Below the pieces are notes generated by a model. That model saw only the letters and a program-made list of their open reading frames with translations. It was not told where the DNA came from and made no database searches. From contig BROG01000447.1 of NCBI GenBank assembly GCA_030159075.1, forward strand, positions 424,001 to 488,000: a DNA stretch of 64,000 nucleotides, given 5' to 3'. A program made the position numbers and the translations under genes. Below are positions 1 to 11,766 of the stretch, in pieces (the stretch's first letter is position 1; every line of letters starts with the position of its first letter). The DNA comes from Atrina japonica (Eukaryota > Mollusca > Bivalvia > Pterioida > Pinnidae).

Positions 1-507
1 TTGTTTTTCTTTTATGGAAAAAACGTGGAATGTACATGCAATGACTCATGTAAAAAAACAACTGATGTAGAGCAATTTGTGCAAATCTACAGAAAATTAT
101 TTAGTTTGACCCAAATTGTCACTTAGTGTTGTTTGAACGTCACTGTTTATTTCTTATGGTACTAAGTACATATACATAGTGCTTTATAAAGTATTTCTGT
201 ACATGGGGCATCGTTGTTCCCTTTACCCTTCTAATGCTACATAAAAAGCCGCCTAGTAGATCTTTGAAGACGTTCAATAGTTTATTCATAAAGCACATCG
301 ACGATAATTGATCACAGAAGGCCACCACAGTGAATCAGGAGATCTAATTAGCATATGTCTCTTTGATTGACAATGTAAATCACATTACAGTGTACTAAAA
401 CTGAATATCTAAACTCCTGTATCATGATCTCATACACAATAACAAAACAAATATCTTGAATTGGATAGTTGGAAGAACTGACATCAGAAAGTTCCTATTC
501 TCCTTAC
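1..507. other. HRI-like gene intron, no feature seen
   Basis: AT-rich sequence downstream of exon 5 on the minus strand. Short open frames show no recognisable domain or splice-bounded exon. Confidence 0.5.
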
Positions 508-588
508 CTTCATCCAAACTTCTGGCTGTGAGTGCTTAAACCGGATTTTCTTTATAGCATACTTTCTTCCATCTAAATTATGTTTTGC
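508..588 (-). CDS. EIF2AK1: HRI-like kinase, exon 5 (ATP-binding lysine)
   Basis: Acceptor TTGTAG and donor GTAAGG, 81 bp, phase 0 at both ends. Encodes [20 protein letters not shown] and ends PEVWMK. The first lysine of AIKKI is the predicted ATP-anchoring residue. The next exon (the LREVKVLA region in relatives) was not found in bases 1-507 and is presumably outside the window. Confidence 0.85.
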
Positions 589-3500
589 CTACAAAAAATG
601 AAAACCAAGGCATCACAAGTGATACTTATTCCCTCACAACGGAAATATTGTATAATACCTGTAGAGTGCTGACAATAATATTTCAATGAAATTATAAAGG
701 GCAATAACTCTGTTAATAAGGGAGCGTGGATTATGAAACATGAACTAGTCCCAGATATTACCATAGTAGGGCCAGATATTTTCAATTTCAAATTTGCCTC
801 AATTCCATTTCAAGATTTCGGTGAATTCCATTTTTTATCAGTTTCATTAAATGACACACCCACATTGATACCTTCTTTAGTTTGCCATATAACATCAGTT
901 ATCTATTCAAAGAGGCAAGCATGAATGGAATATATATTTTCTCTTAAATCTGTTGACGTCGGAGCTCTTTCCGCCTTCAGCCATCTCACTGTCAGTCTAT
1001 GTAAACAATCATGTGCTCAGCTAATCCGAATAATGCCAGTCATTATATTTCCCCAATCTCCGATTGCTCCATTACAATTATTCGAGTTAGTGTTTTAAAT
1101 CTGAAAACTGCTCAAGCTTTAAAATATATTATAAGAAATAAAAATAAATTCTACTTTCTTTTAAGAACGCCTTCCTCTTTCAACACAGACTAACTCACCA
1201 TGTAAGACATTGAACAATTTTAAAGACAACTTCTGCTTTCTTCACCGGTCATCTGATCATGAGCTTGTATTAATTTCAACAGAGTTTCTAAACAACTTTT
1301 TTATATATCTCTGTATACAAAAAGTCAATCAGTTGTTTGTGTATGACAAGAGGCCTATAAGGTCACCCAAATGAAATAATACCCAGGTTGGCCCCTTTTG
1401 GAGCCCCTATGGGTACTAGCCCCTTCTCACTTGGAAACATTTTATGGCATCCCATGGGAATAGCTTCAAAACAAACAAATATTTTTAAAGAATGGCCTAA
1501 ATTTTCTCAAAGAAAACACCATCTGTCATAAATTTTCTTTCAGTAATCATGATGATTTTTTTCAAATTTTGGCACTGTCAGTAATCAAATTTTGAACATA
1601 TATTTCGACCCCCCCCCCCCCCCATTTTATTTTAGGTACTCGCAAAAGGGGGACTCTGCTAGAGAAAGCTGCAATGCCGCTTTATTTAATCAAGTGTATG
1701 AATTGTGAAAAAAATATAAGAAAAAAAATCAACATACACTCACTGAATAGACCCCCCTTTTTCCTTGAAAAAAACTATGTCCAACCCTAAAAAAATTTCG
1801 GCAGCACTTCCCCTGTACAGATAGAATATATCTATACATGTATTATAAACATACCTTGGGCTATTTTTGAATCTGGAAACATTATTTTAAAACTTCTGCC
1901 CTGGTCACAGCCCTCTTGTGAGACACAGACATGGACCTGTTTGAATTCTGTAAACGCGACAGGTCCTTATGGGTTTTTGATTCAACGTGCCTCGAGCAGT
2001 CGTTTTTTCCCGGCATGTGCACATGAAAAATCCGATGCACAAACACCTTACGTAGTAGTCCCCACGTTGAGATTTTGTAAGGAAACGCCACAGTTCGTGA
2101 TAGCTAGTTTTAAATCTTTGCAACACCTTTTTTCTTTTGGGTGGCGTCTCGACCAGAACACGTTCAACATCAGAAGCGTCTTCTGTTTTTCTTTTAGCAG
2201 ACATCTTTCGGAGGACTCATGTAAAGGTAAGTCCAGAGAGACTCCGAATAACGGAAATCATAATCAAACTGGTGTTTGAATACACCAAATAAATATGAAT
2301 TATCCCAAGCGCTTCAATAACCTAGGGAAAAAATTAATTTTTGGCACAATATCGGAAAAGCGTAATTTCGGAAAGTGAATCCGTAATGCGTATTTTAGGA
2401 CTCAAATCCGGAATAAATACGGAAAATCCGGGATGGTAAACACCTCTGCTGTCATACTTTGTAAACAAAACAACTCTCTATCTATAAACTTAAACACAAC
2501 ATAATTTCAAAACATCTCCCGTGTTTAACAAAAAAACATCTCTCCATGTTCAGCCTTAAAATAAACATAATCTGAAAACATCTCACACTTTTAACAAACA
2601 TCAACTTACCATGTACACAGATCCAAATCCACCACTTCCAATTCTCTGAAGCTCTGTAAACTCGTTTGTATACCGTGATGTTTGCATCTGTCTGATGGCT
2701 TCACTGGTTATAAGGTAGTTCTCATGTCTGTAACCAGATACAGTTCATTTAAGTGTAGAAGGTAAAATCTGTATGTTTTAAATGTGCTTATTTCCACATA
2801 TGCCATACCTGACATTTTGTCATTTACATGATGGTGAACAGTGGTGTCAAGAAGCAAATTACAGATTACAACATACCCTGGAAAACATCAGTAAGTAGAA
2901 AACTTACAAAATTGGTTAGTATTCAGGGTTTTCCCTAGGGTGCTACTTTAGTGAGTCCCAGGGACCAAAACAAGAACAAAATTCCTGAGTCCTACTGACC
3001 AAATCTAAACAGAAATGACCATGTGCTCCATCTGTTACTCTTACCCAAGGGATGCTACTGACCAAATCTAAACAGAAATGACCATGTGCTCCATTGGTTA
3101 CTCTTACCCAAGGGATGCTACTGACCAAATCTGAACAGAAATGACTGTGATCCAATTGTTACTCTTACCCAAGGGATGCTACTGACCAAATCTAAACAAA
3201 ACTACAACTCTTAAATAACAATGACCAAATTTAACAGATATGACCATGTGATCAATTGACTGGGTCCCAAGGATGACATACAAATCTAAACAGGAATGAC
3301 CAATCCAATTGTTACGAGACCCAAGTCTTGGTACTGCCAAATCTAAACAGAAATCCAGCTCAATTTTATATCTGACTTTAGAAGGAATGAGACCAAATGA
3401 AAAAAAATGAAATAAATATACTATTACCCAATGTACTGAAAATGAACAAATGACCATGTGAGTTCTGACTCTTAAGTCTTCTTCTGTGAAATAACCATGT

Positions 3501-6500
3501 TTGTGTAACATCTTATGATGCATATGACCCTAAACGAAATGACATTTGATATTTTCTTTATACACAACATAAAACATGTACTGTAAATGACCATGTGAAA
3601 TTTATCCTTACCCAAGGGATGTTATTTCATCTTCTAAACAGAAATGGTTTTCTGATCCGCGTTGTTCCTCGAACACCTTGACAGATTACATTTCAAACAG
3701 AAATGGTGGTCACTCCATGGGTTACTCTTACCCAGTGCTGATGTCCAAATCTGAACAGAAGACTGACCCGCTTAAAATCACACCTGACTTTAAATAACAA
3801 TGACTGGAATATGGAGTGGGTCGTGATAGAATAAATACCTAATTACCGAGTCGTCATTATTACTGTGTTTGCAGTACTTTTATTCTGACTTAGAGGAAGA
3901 GACTGAAAAAAATGAAATAAATATATATCATTAATGTAAATGAACAGTTGGAGTTGAAAGTCTTCTTTGTGAATGTTTGGTGCTCATGGCCCAAGTGACA
4001 TTTGAAATTTTCTTTATACGCCACATAAAACATGTAGTAAATACAATATTTACAGGCTAATTTCATCTTCCCAAGGGTTATGCGTTGTTCCGAACACCTT
4101 GATCAGAAAACATTAACTTGGGGTCAAGGTGGTGACATCTATCTGATTCAAATTTAACTTAGACTACATGATTATGAAAAGACTCGTAGCCTGCACGTCG
4201 CCATTATTCTTCGTGTAAATCACCCATGTGGCATGATCATTGTTAGAAGCGCAGTCCGATTGGCTCACAATTTGATGGCCAAGAAATGACAAAGTTCTCA
4301 CAGGCTAAATTTGTAAGGTGTCATGATAAAAGAGGACCAGAAAACCTCAACTTGAAGATTTTATCTTCACTAAATACATCATTATATAAGAGGATTGTAA
4401 ATCACCCCTGCATACATGTCCCACATTTGAGCTAATATCTCACGTAAAAATATCACAAACCCAAAATGACCCATTTCAGAGTTTGAGAATGATAATTTTA
4501 TACAGGATTGCTCACAGTAAGGTGTAATATCACGTAAAACAAACCCATGCTCAGATTTGAGTTAAGAATGATAATTTTATACAGGACAGCTCACAGTAAG
4601 GTGTAATATCACGTAAAACAAACCCATGCTTAGATTTGAGTTAAGAATGATAATTTTATACAGGACTGCTCACAGTAAGGTGTAATATCACGTAAAACAA
4701 ACCCATGCTCAGATTTTAGCAAAGAATAATCATTTTATACAGGACTGCTCAGAGTAAGGTATGACATCATGTAAAATGACCCACACGGAAATATCCAAGT
4801 TTACAGCAGTTACTAATGCTTCATCATGAAAACACTTCAAACTTAGTACTATATTTGACTGGTGTACATGTACAGTATATGCAAGTCAACTTAATTATGT
4901 GTACATGAAAACTTATTTTTTATTTGAAAACAAATATATAAGAAGTTAATCAAATCAGCGATAATTATCATACTAAATTACTTCAAGGCACACCAGTGAA
5001 ATTACTAGATTTTGGATCTATGATCACCATATCATCTATGAAAAAGTAATTTCTAAACATATCTGTAACAATTTTTATTTTCATTTTTACATTAAATTAT
5101 AATAAAGTATGACCCATTGTTTTCTTTCTCCCTTTCCTTGGCTGACACTATAAAACTTGAGAATTTACTCCAGTCTGAGAATATTCTCAACTTGGCCTGT
5201 TCAGCAAATCAGGTTTCAGGATCTGCCAAATATCAACAATTTTTCAGTTATATGGTACAGCCAGTTTTTAATGGTGGAGGAGAGAACCCCAGTTACGATG
5301 TACCTGGGAAAAGACCCATCAGCCTTCTGCAAGTAAACAAGCAAATTTTCTCACAAAATCAGCTTAGGTTCCGGTGGGACTCGAACCTGCACTGACCAGA
5401 GGTGAGAGACACCATTGTTTAAAGCGAAATGCTCTAACCACTCGGCTATGGAGGTCCCTAACAGATAAAAGCTTTGAATGTAAATCATAATTAAGTTCAT
5501 ATGAGATCTCACTGATACAAAGCAACATACCAAATTTGGTTTAAATTTGAGGAATGAAACTTACAAGTTATTTTGACAAAAACAACAATATTTCAAACAA
5601 AGCAAAAGCAATATGCCCCCAATCTGATATCTCGGTGGCATTAAAACACTTACATCGGACACCTTGACCATACCAGCCTTCAATACACTATCCATAAAAG
5701 ATCTGTACTGATTTCTAAAGCTGCTCATTTCATCTAATGCTGTTAAAGGGGAGACAACCTTGTGATGTATCAGCTGTTCGCATATCACTGAAAAGATTAA
5801 CATTGTACTAATATATATAGAATAACACATGGAAAATCTGTATAGCATGCCATATCAATCCAAGACTCCAATATCAGCCCGAGAGCTGATATATTAGTCT
5901 TGGGTTGATATGGCATGCGATACAGATTTTGTCATGTTTTGTTGTTTTTATCATATATTTAAAACTCTACTGGTAAGCAGAAAAATACTAAAATATCAAT
6001 AATAAAAATATATTTTTTAATTGTTTTAATAAATTTGCTGTGTTATAATCGCAACTTGCATCCGTCAATGGAAATTCCTACAGTACAGTAGGCTATATGT
6101 GGGCAGATCTCTGGAAAATTACGGAGTACACAAACTGTTTACACTACATAAAAATTAGCATTCTTCAAGGTTTTTTTTCTGAAATAATTTGTATTTTAGA
6201 GTAAATATTTTATTAGGATAGATTTATGTAACGATAGGGCCTTACAGAAACTTTGAAATGAAATTTCAAGAAACCCTTTTGTGAGACTGTTCACGGCAGA
6301 ACATGGCAGAACATTGTGTTGAAGGGAATAGTCTATGGTACCTAGTACTCCGTGTACACTCAAATATAAATCTAAAACTATGAAATGCAAAAGTTTGCGG
6401 TGTGTTAAACCCACCTATGGAATATCATTACACTTGTATCAAATGATTTCTTCACATTTTCATTCAACAATGTTCACAATCAGGCCTAATATTTCACAGA

Positions 6501-6746
6501 ATGTGCTTAACCTGGCATTTATGCAAGATGTAGGTTTTTATCTGAAGCGGAAAACAATTGAGGTGTTCCGAATAATAAAAATACAAGAAGCGTTCCAAAT
6601 GGGGTGTGATAAAGGGTTACAGGGGTGTGATAAAGGGAGGGCTGATACAGGGTATATAATAAAGGGCACGTGCTGGCTCCTATATCAGAGATGAAAAAAC
6701 CCTGTATTTTGTAGTAAGTATATGGTAAATATATATATATATATAA

Positions 6747-6821
<75 letters not shown>

Positions 6822-8042
6822 TATATATACATATATATATATATAATTTGTATTGATTTACCACTTTACCCACTTAAAGAAAACTGCTTGGAAGAATATC
6901 AAACAAACAATTCTTAATAATAGTTTGAGCAATTAAAATACATACAATTTCCACAACAGATTTTCAGTAATTCAAGACAAGACATTTGACCAACCTCTGA
7001 ACTTAGTTGACTTATCTTTAATCAAAACATGGCTTTTTACCTACCTTTGATCACATGACCTTTGACTTGCCTTTGAACATAACACTACAACCTGCCTTTG
7101 AACACTCGACTTTTGACCTACCTTTGATCACTACATGATCTTTGACCTACTTTTGAAGGTAAAAAGACCTTTGACCTACCTTTGATAACAAAATGATCTT
7201 TGACCTTCCTTTAATCAAATTATGACTTTTGAATTATAATTGATCACATGATCTTTGATCTATCTTTGAACAAAACATGATGACCTGCCCTTGAACATTT
7301 GACGTTTGACCTACCTTTGAACAGCCTTTTAGATTTGTCATGATCTCTGGCGTACATTAAACATAGATGCTCTAGGATGGACAACATGAGGAGATGAGAT
7401 GGCACCGTCTTCGGTATGAGGGAGCCATTCTCCTTTTCTGTGAAACCATTCAAACCACTGTCATCTGTTGAAGTTGAAGTTGAAGATGTATGACTGGGTA
7501 GATCAGAATCTATATTTGTAAAATAACAATAACATTGATGTCAGTTTAATACTAATATCAGAAATGATGTATCATCAAAACAAGCCAGGAAATATCACTA
7601 AAATATTCATAATGTGATAAAATGTAATTCAAAATAAGAAGTAAAATGGACTTTACCACTGAGTAATTTTATTTGATTGTTTTCTTACAACATTTTTGTT
7701 ACTTATATGGAGGTGTAACCAGCTTTAGTTGAAGGGCCACAAATTTTTACTTATGCTATGGACTGATGCTGACGGGAACGCAGGGTTCCATTATGCGCTA
7801 TGCCTCCTGTAACATCGAAAGACCCTTAACATTCACTTCTAATGCCGAGCCCTCAGCCAAGGAACAGGTATTAACTTTTATATAAGTCAATTTAAAAGTT
7901 ATCTCTACACCTCTCAAATAATTAAAAAAGCAAACATACAAGAAACATCAAACTGTCTGACTGGCTGTGGTTTTTTAAGCTGGGACTGTGTTCCAAACTT
8001 CAAATTCTTTTGTAGTGGGGCATGTTTGTTCCTGGCAGCCAT
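508..8042 (-). CDS. EIF2AK1: eIF2-alpha kinase 1 (HRI)-like gene, 5' part, five exons seen
   Basis: Host protein kinase of the integrated stress response; the family phosphorylates eIF2-alpha in the cytosol under haem deficiency, oxidative or mitochondrial stress. Five minus-strand blocks with AG/GT borders encode, in order, a Ser/Thr-rich N-terminus, the HRI N-terminal helical region ([13 protein letters not shown] matches the family's LLLVSLLEHL), a linker, the glycine-rich loop [10 protein letters not shown] preceded by TSRYTNEF, and the ATP-lysine block YAIKKIRFK. TSRYxNEFxEL followed by LDGxxYAIKKI is diagnostic of HRI rather than Wee1, whose equivalent reads IKRSK. The catalytic loop and C-lobe lie beyond the left edge, so the gene is partial. 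Exons 1-2, 2-3 and 4-5 join in phase; exons 3-4 do not, so a short exon is probably missing between 2,728 and 5,653. No exon is broken. Symbol assigned from motifs alone. Confidence 0.85.
1882..2204 (-). pseudogene. BED-like zinc-finger N-terminus remnant inside the HRI intron
   Basis: A minus-strand frame from ATG 2204 begins [16 protein letters not shown] and continues [20 protein letters not shown]. An overlapping second frame then supplies [20 protein letters not shown]. Together they look like the N-terminal BED/zinc-finger module common to hAT-type transposases and related lophotrochozoan proteins (C..C, then H..ESKxHK), split by a frameshift near 2,020. No transposase catalytic region follows. 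It lies within the intron between HRI exons 4 and 5, on the same strand, so it is most likely a truncated transposon copy. Identification rests on motif shape only. Confidence 0.5.
2610..2727 (-). CDS. EIF2AK1: HRI-like kinase, exon 4 (glycine-rich loop)
   Basis: Acceptor TTACAG and donor GTAAGT. Encodes [19 protein letters not shown], then [20 protein letters not shown]: the start of the kinase N-lobe with the GxGxxGxV nucleotide-binding loop. It reads in frame only if the previous exon contributes two bases, and it ends in phase 0. Confidence 0.85.
2985..3200. repeat. 63-bp minisatellite, more than three copies
   Basis: Units begin ACTGACCAAATCTAAACAGA at about 2,994, 3,057, 3,120 and 3,181. 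Shorter fragments of the unit continue to about 3,780. The open reading frame across it is a by-product of the repeat. Confidence 0.85.
3360..4050. repeat. Imperfect tandem duplication of about 0.2 kb
   Basis: The block at about 3,365-3,590 (CTGACTTTAGAAGG... TTTCTTTATACACAACAT) recurs with indels at about 3,880-4,045. Minisatellite fragments lie between the two copies. Confidence 0.6.
4435..4775. repeat. 79-bp tandem repeat, about four copies
   Basis: The phrase CTCACAGTAAGGTGTAATAT recurs at 4,511, 4,590 and 4,669, with a weaker copy (CTCAGAGTAAGG) at 4,748, giving an exact 79-bp period. One isolated related unit occurs at about 61,570. Confidence 0.9.
5238..5458 (-). repeat. tRNA-derived SINE (class II tRNA-like head), family 1
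   Basis: On the minus strand the head reads TAGCCGAGTGGTTAGAGCAT (A box region), then a long variable region and GGTTCGAGTCCCACCGG (B box). The spacing fits a tRNA-Leu/Ser-like ancestor. The body contains TAAGCTGATTTTGTGAG and ACCATATAACTGAAAAATTG, shared by the other family-1 copies at 39.9, 49.0, 54.0, 58.1, 62.0 and 63.3 kb. Confidence 0.75.
5654..5787 (-). CDS. EIF2AK1: HRI-like kinase, exon 3
   Basis: Acceptor TTTTCAG and donor GTAAGT. Translates as [20 protein letters not shown] and continues to GMVKVSD, aligning with the human region LLCQTFIKMGLLSSF...DEFSSLR. It ends in phase 0, whereas exon 4 needs two bases from the preceding exon. A 110-bp palindrome starts about 40 bp upstream of its acceptor. 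Confidence 0.8.
5827..5937. repeat. Long near-perfect palindrome
   Basis: The arms 5,827-5,878 and 5,885-5,937 are reverse complements with few mismatches around a 6-bp spacer. They contain GGCATGCGATACAGATTTT and GCTGATAT. Probably a small foldback element in an HRI-gene intron. Confidence 0.85.
6727..6846. repeat. (TA)n microsatellite
   Basis: Nearly uninterrupted TA dinucleotides. Open frames across it (Tyr-Ile repeats) are artefacts. Confidence 0.98.
7010..7320. repeat. Degenerate 25-30-bp tandem repeat
   Basis: TTTGACCTACCTTTGATCAC and variants recur about ten times. The array runs up to the splice donor of HRI exon 2. Confidence 0.75.
7315..7509 (-). CDS. EIF2AK1: HRI-like kinase, exon 2 (N-terminal regulatory region)
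   Basis: Acceptor TATAG and donor GTAGGT. Encodes a Ser/Thr-rich stretch (SSTSTSTDD) and then [20 protein letters not shown], the most conserved part of the HRI N-terminal domain. It ends RLFK in phase 1, which joins exon 3. Its 3' half abuts a degenerate tandem repeat rich in TTTGACCTACC in the adjoining intron, and the splice donor itself lies inside one repeat unit. Confidence 0.8.
7940..8042 (-). CDS. EIF2AK1: HRI-like kinase, coding exon 1 with start codon
   Basis: Starts at ATG 8042 ([17 protein letters not shown]) and ends at a GTATGT donor in phase 1. A CAG acceptor just upstream (about 8,098) suggests that 5' UTR continues to that point and that a non-coding first exon lies further right; I could not place it. 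The peptide is basic and weakly conserved, as in other HRI N-termini. The start was chosen because it is the first ATG after the acceptor and reads in phase into exon 2. Confidence 0.7.
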
Positions 8043-8409
8043 TCTTATGACATCCTCATCTGTCACTCAGATATTTCAAGAGAAAACTTTCATCCTGAAA
8101 AAATGGAAAAATTAAAATGGCTGTATTTTGAATACTGAGATCTTATAAATAGAAGCTGATCTAGTCTCTTTGTTTTTGTATATTATTCATTCACTTTTGC
8201 AGATATATATCATAACATAAACTTGATATGGAATATTAATGCTGTAACTTTATTCCTTATGATCTGCTGCCATAGCATATCACAACATTAGAAATTTAAT
8301 TTGGATTCAAAGGATTATCCTGACAAGAAAACCAGTAGGTTGCACTTTTTTGTATATTTAATTATTCACACAATTATGAGATTTCTTAAAGATTTTTCTT
8401 CATTTTCAG

Positions 8410-8905
8410 TTATGTTACGCTAAGTTGTTTATTGGGAACAAGTCAAAGCACATTTTGCAGTACGGGGTTAATAACACATTATACTGATGGAAAACTATAC
8501 ATGGATGTGCATTTCAGCAACATAAACTCAACTTCATTTGATTGAAATTTCCAAATCACACTTTTATTCGTATATTTTTGCTTTCTAAAATGATGAAAAT
8601 ATAGTAACAATTCGCTGAAAATATAGGTCTACTTGTTGAAATATATGCTATTAAAGGTCAGTTCAGCATCTTTTATGAATTTTAAGATATCATTAATTTG
8701 CTTTAGAATGTTACTTTTCAATTATTTTGTACCATTACACTCTTGAAATAAAATTGACATTATAAGCGATTGACAGGACTTTTTACAATTCTTGCGCATG
8801 ATTAATATGCAAATAAGATTTGGTCAAGTTTTCCTTATTGTGTATTGGTAAGATATGGCTGTGAAGTTGGGACATTAAGTTGTGTCATTCCCAATTCACA
8901 TGATC
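8410..8905. repeat. Dispersed repeat, copy 1 of about 0.5 kb
   Basis: Matches 24,030-24,525 in the same orientation over about 0.5 kb, including GCACATTTTGCAGTA, TGTGCATTTCAGCAACATAA and TTTAGAATGTTACTTTTCAA. The second copy runs straight into a Penelope-like RT fragment, so this may be its 5' flanking or untranslated region. Confidence 0.75.
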
Positions 8906-8984
8906 TTAACTGATGAGAAACTCGTAGTAGTCTTTGAAGTTGGGAAAATGTTTTAGAGGGTGACCATTTGATTCTGAGGGGCAG

Positions 8985-9575
8985 GCCTGGCAGATTTTGG
9001 AAATAAATATTCTGGCCTTGAAAATAAATAATCTGACTTTAACTAGTGCCCAAGTTGTGGTGAAAATTAAATAGTGTTAAAAAATATTAAGTTATAAGTA
9101 AAAATGTATATTCTCAGGGATGGTGGGGAAGGACCCCACCATACACTAATAAATGTATCTACCGACAACAAACAAGAATATAGATGGTTTAGCATTTAGG
9201 AGAAGACATAAATGGTTTTCAAGAAATATACATAAAAGAATCAATTTAAGGGGAGGGGCATATACCCCCCCAAAAGACCCCAATGCACATCAATAACTAC
9301 TTCTGTCACCGCCATCATCACAAAAGCAGCACCTATGTCTTTCTTTTGTGACTCTGTCATGGTGAGACAAAAAAATGGCGAGCGTAGTAAGCCCAAAAAA
9401 TTGAAGAATGGAATGTGGCGAGCTGAAAATTTTTAAACACTATTTAATTTTCACCAAAACCCGGACACTACTTCAAGTCAGATTATTTATTTTCTTGCTA
9501 GTAGTGGAGAGATTATTTATTTTCAATATTTTCAAGGCCGAAATATCCCATCTATATTTTACTATTTCCCGAAGT
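8985..9575. mobile_element. Foldback/MITE-like element with inverted arms
   Basis: The left arm (about 8,990-9,105) and right arm (about 9,430-9,575) are imperfect inverted copies. Examples are ATAAATAATCTGACTTTAA against TTCAAGTCAGATTATTTAT and AAATTAAATAGTGTTAAAAA against its complement. About 330 bp lie between them with no open frame. No transposase is present, so it is non-autonomous. Confidence 0.6.
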
Positions 9576-10849
9576 AGCAAGTCCTAGCTAAAACAATGTT
9601 TATTCATCTTTCATTCTAGTTCTACATTTGAGGTAAAAAATTTCTTGTTTTATTACAAATAGAGTAATGAATACAGTTTCTTGTTTTTTTGTTGTTTTTT
9701 TTGTGGAATTGCACTGGGATATAAACATTTCGAATGGGCATACAAAAAGGAAACAAAGTGGTAGGAACAGGTCATATGCTTGGTTTATTTAAGAGTTTAG
9801 ATGTAATTTTTGGTAGTTTATTTGGAGCTTAATCCCTGCGGGGTGATTTACGGGTGATCTTAACAAAATCAGGGAACTGACGTAACTTTGGCATTGCAGG
9901 TTATGGGTCGAAATTACGGGTCACTTGGGCAGGTATGCCTGTCCATAAAAAAATAGTGAGCAAGTTTATTAATTCTATATAAATGTTTATCATAAAGCAA
10001 ATTAATTTCAATATATCTTATTGTGACCTTAGATTGTAATTAGAAATATATCATCAATACTACACTTCATCAATAGGGACATAAAATTAAGAAATTCACT
10101 AATGTGTGACTGAATGACAATACAATGTAAATGGTTGAGGCAAGTCTGATGGAACTTCGGGAATGGCCAGTGATATGGACAATACAATGAAGAATACGTC
10201 AAATAAACATTAAATTTAGATATAGATTTACTCATTTCAAAGGTTTAAGAGCTCCTGTTTTTATTGTTGAAGAGTAATATGCCGACTCTAAATAAAATTT
10301 ACTTTACTTTAGGGTTCTTAACATCGACAGGAACAGACAGGCGAGTACCAGTTTGTCCTCAGTACAAAAACTCAAACTGAGTGCGGCTAACTTAATTGGT
10401 GTAAGACTTGGCACCACTTGTGACGTTTCGTAAAATGGTCCCCTTCAACTTCAAGCCTTGAATCAAGGGCCTTGGTAGGATTTGTTTGGGGTTAGTCGGA
10501 GCCTTGAGGTGAATGCGAAGTTGAATGACGCAATCCAACAACTATCGTGGAACATTCGTTACAAAACAAACCAACATATACCTAAAAACTTACGATGCAA
10601 TTTCATTACAGATTTTTGAAAACCGACATGCTCTTATTACTTATGTCTGATGAGACCTATCAACAACTTTAAACTTTCGTCTGATATCATAACAAAATAA
10701 TAAACTCGGAAGCCCTCGTGCAAGTGCCTTGCAAAAGTTTCCTTCTAGAAAATTCGAGGGGTCTTACGAGCCCGACTATTTGTATCTATCATTCATCCGC
10801 GCTCGGTGTTAACTTTGGCTATAACGTGCCGTTGCATGCGTGGCTTAGC

Positions 10850-11260
10850 CTAGTATACAAATATAATAAATATTGAAATTTCAAATAATATCTTGTTAAC
10901 TTTTCTTGGTTTTTTTTCATTTTTCATTATTATGAAAATGGTATTTGTTACATGTATAACTAGAGACATATATAACACATTATTATAATGATTATATCGC
11001 ATCATTACATTGTATATGTCTCTGGTATAACGAACAGCTCTGCGTTGGACCATCTCAATTTGATTGATTTGGTTTTTATTTTGAGGGTCCCAGACACAAG
11101 AACTATACTCAGGCTTTGGTCTGCCTAGCGACATGTATGTCCTTTCTTTACTTTGTTTAGATGATACTTTTAGGTTATGTTTTAGAAATATTTTTTGATG
11201 GTTTTGCATTAGCTGTTATGGCTGAACTACACACTTGGACGCTGGATTTGAAGGGTCAGA
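10850..11260 (-). mobile_element. LINE reverse-transcriptase C-terminal fragment
   Basis: The minus-strand frame encodes YMSLGRPKPEYSSCVWDPQN and then QIEMVQRRAVRYT, the conserved block after the RT palm of Jockey/CR1-type LINEs (consensus LxRPxLEYAsxVWdP... ExVQrRAARf). It ends with an Asn/Ile-rich tail. Together with the ORF pieces at 11,522-11,766 and 23,505-23,760 it appears to be the 3' end of the LINE into which the Polinton-like element inserted. Confidence 0.7.
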
Positions 11261-11521
11261 TTTTAGTTTAGTAATATACCGTAAAGTTAGTTTGATTCTA
11301 CGGTTTTATTAGATTTAAGATGTTGTACTTTGTTAGTTGATCCACGCCCCCTTATTCTATTGATAATATTCCATCCTTTGTTCATATGGGTGTTATTATT
11401 ATGTTTTGAAACACTTTTTCCCAGCAGCCTCTTCGTTTTTGCTTTATTGTATGTCGCGCTTTTGCACGGTCTATAAGGTGCATCTTTAGTGGATATGTCC
11501 GAAAGAAAAAGTGATAACGAA

Positions 11522-11766
11522 CTATTGCATTTTAATATTCATTTTTGTAGTAATATCAACTATGACACTGCCACACATAGGACATAGATCAACCACATAA
11601 TTAACTGGAAGATGGTCGCTCCATTTGCATGGTTCTTTATACATTTGGTAAACACTCCAGTTTGTTTTAAAAGAAATAAAATCTTTCATTGCCTGAATCT
11701 GATCGAACTTCTTCACTATATGAAATGGTCCAGATCTCCTTATTTCTTTTTCTGTAATACGAGAGT
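11522..11766 (-). mobile_element. LINE-like ORF piece adjoining the Polinton insertion
   Basis: The minus-strand frame reads SRITEKEIRRSGPFHIVKKF immediately after the target-site duplication and ends CPMCGSVIVDITTKM. ITEKEI resembles the segment just before the RT domain in many LINEs, and the frame continues from the right flank once the insertion is removed. The part after EIRRS does not look like RT, so rearrangement is possible. Confidence 0.4.
11761..11766. other. Target-site duplication, left copy (GAGAGT)
   Basis: GAGAGT directly precedes the left terminus AGTAGTTATAGG. The identical 6-mer follows the right terminus. Confidence 0.9.

Noticed and set aside
508..2727. Wee1-type kinase
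   Set aside because: TSRYTNEF and IGSGGFGSV are compatible with Wee1, but [14 protein letters not shown] and the N-terminal [10 protein letters not shown] block are HRI-specific.
2943..3523. Minus-strand ORFs with repeated [14 protein letters not shown]
   Set aside because: Translation of the 63-bp minisatellite.
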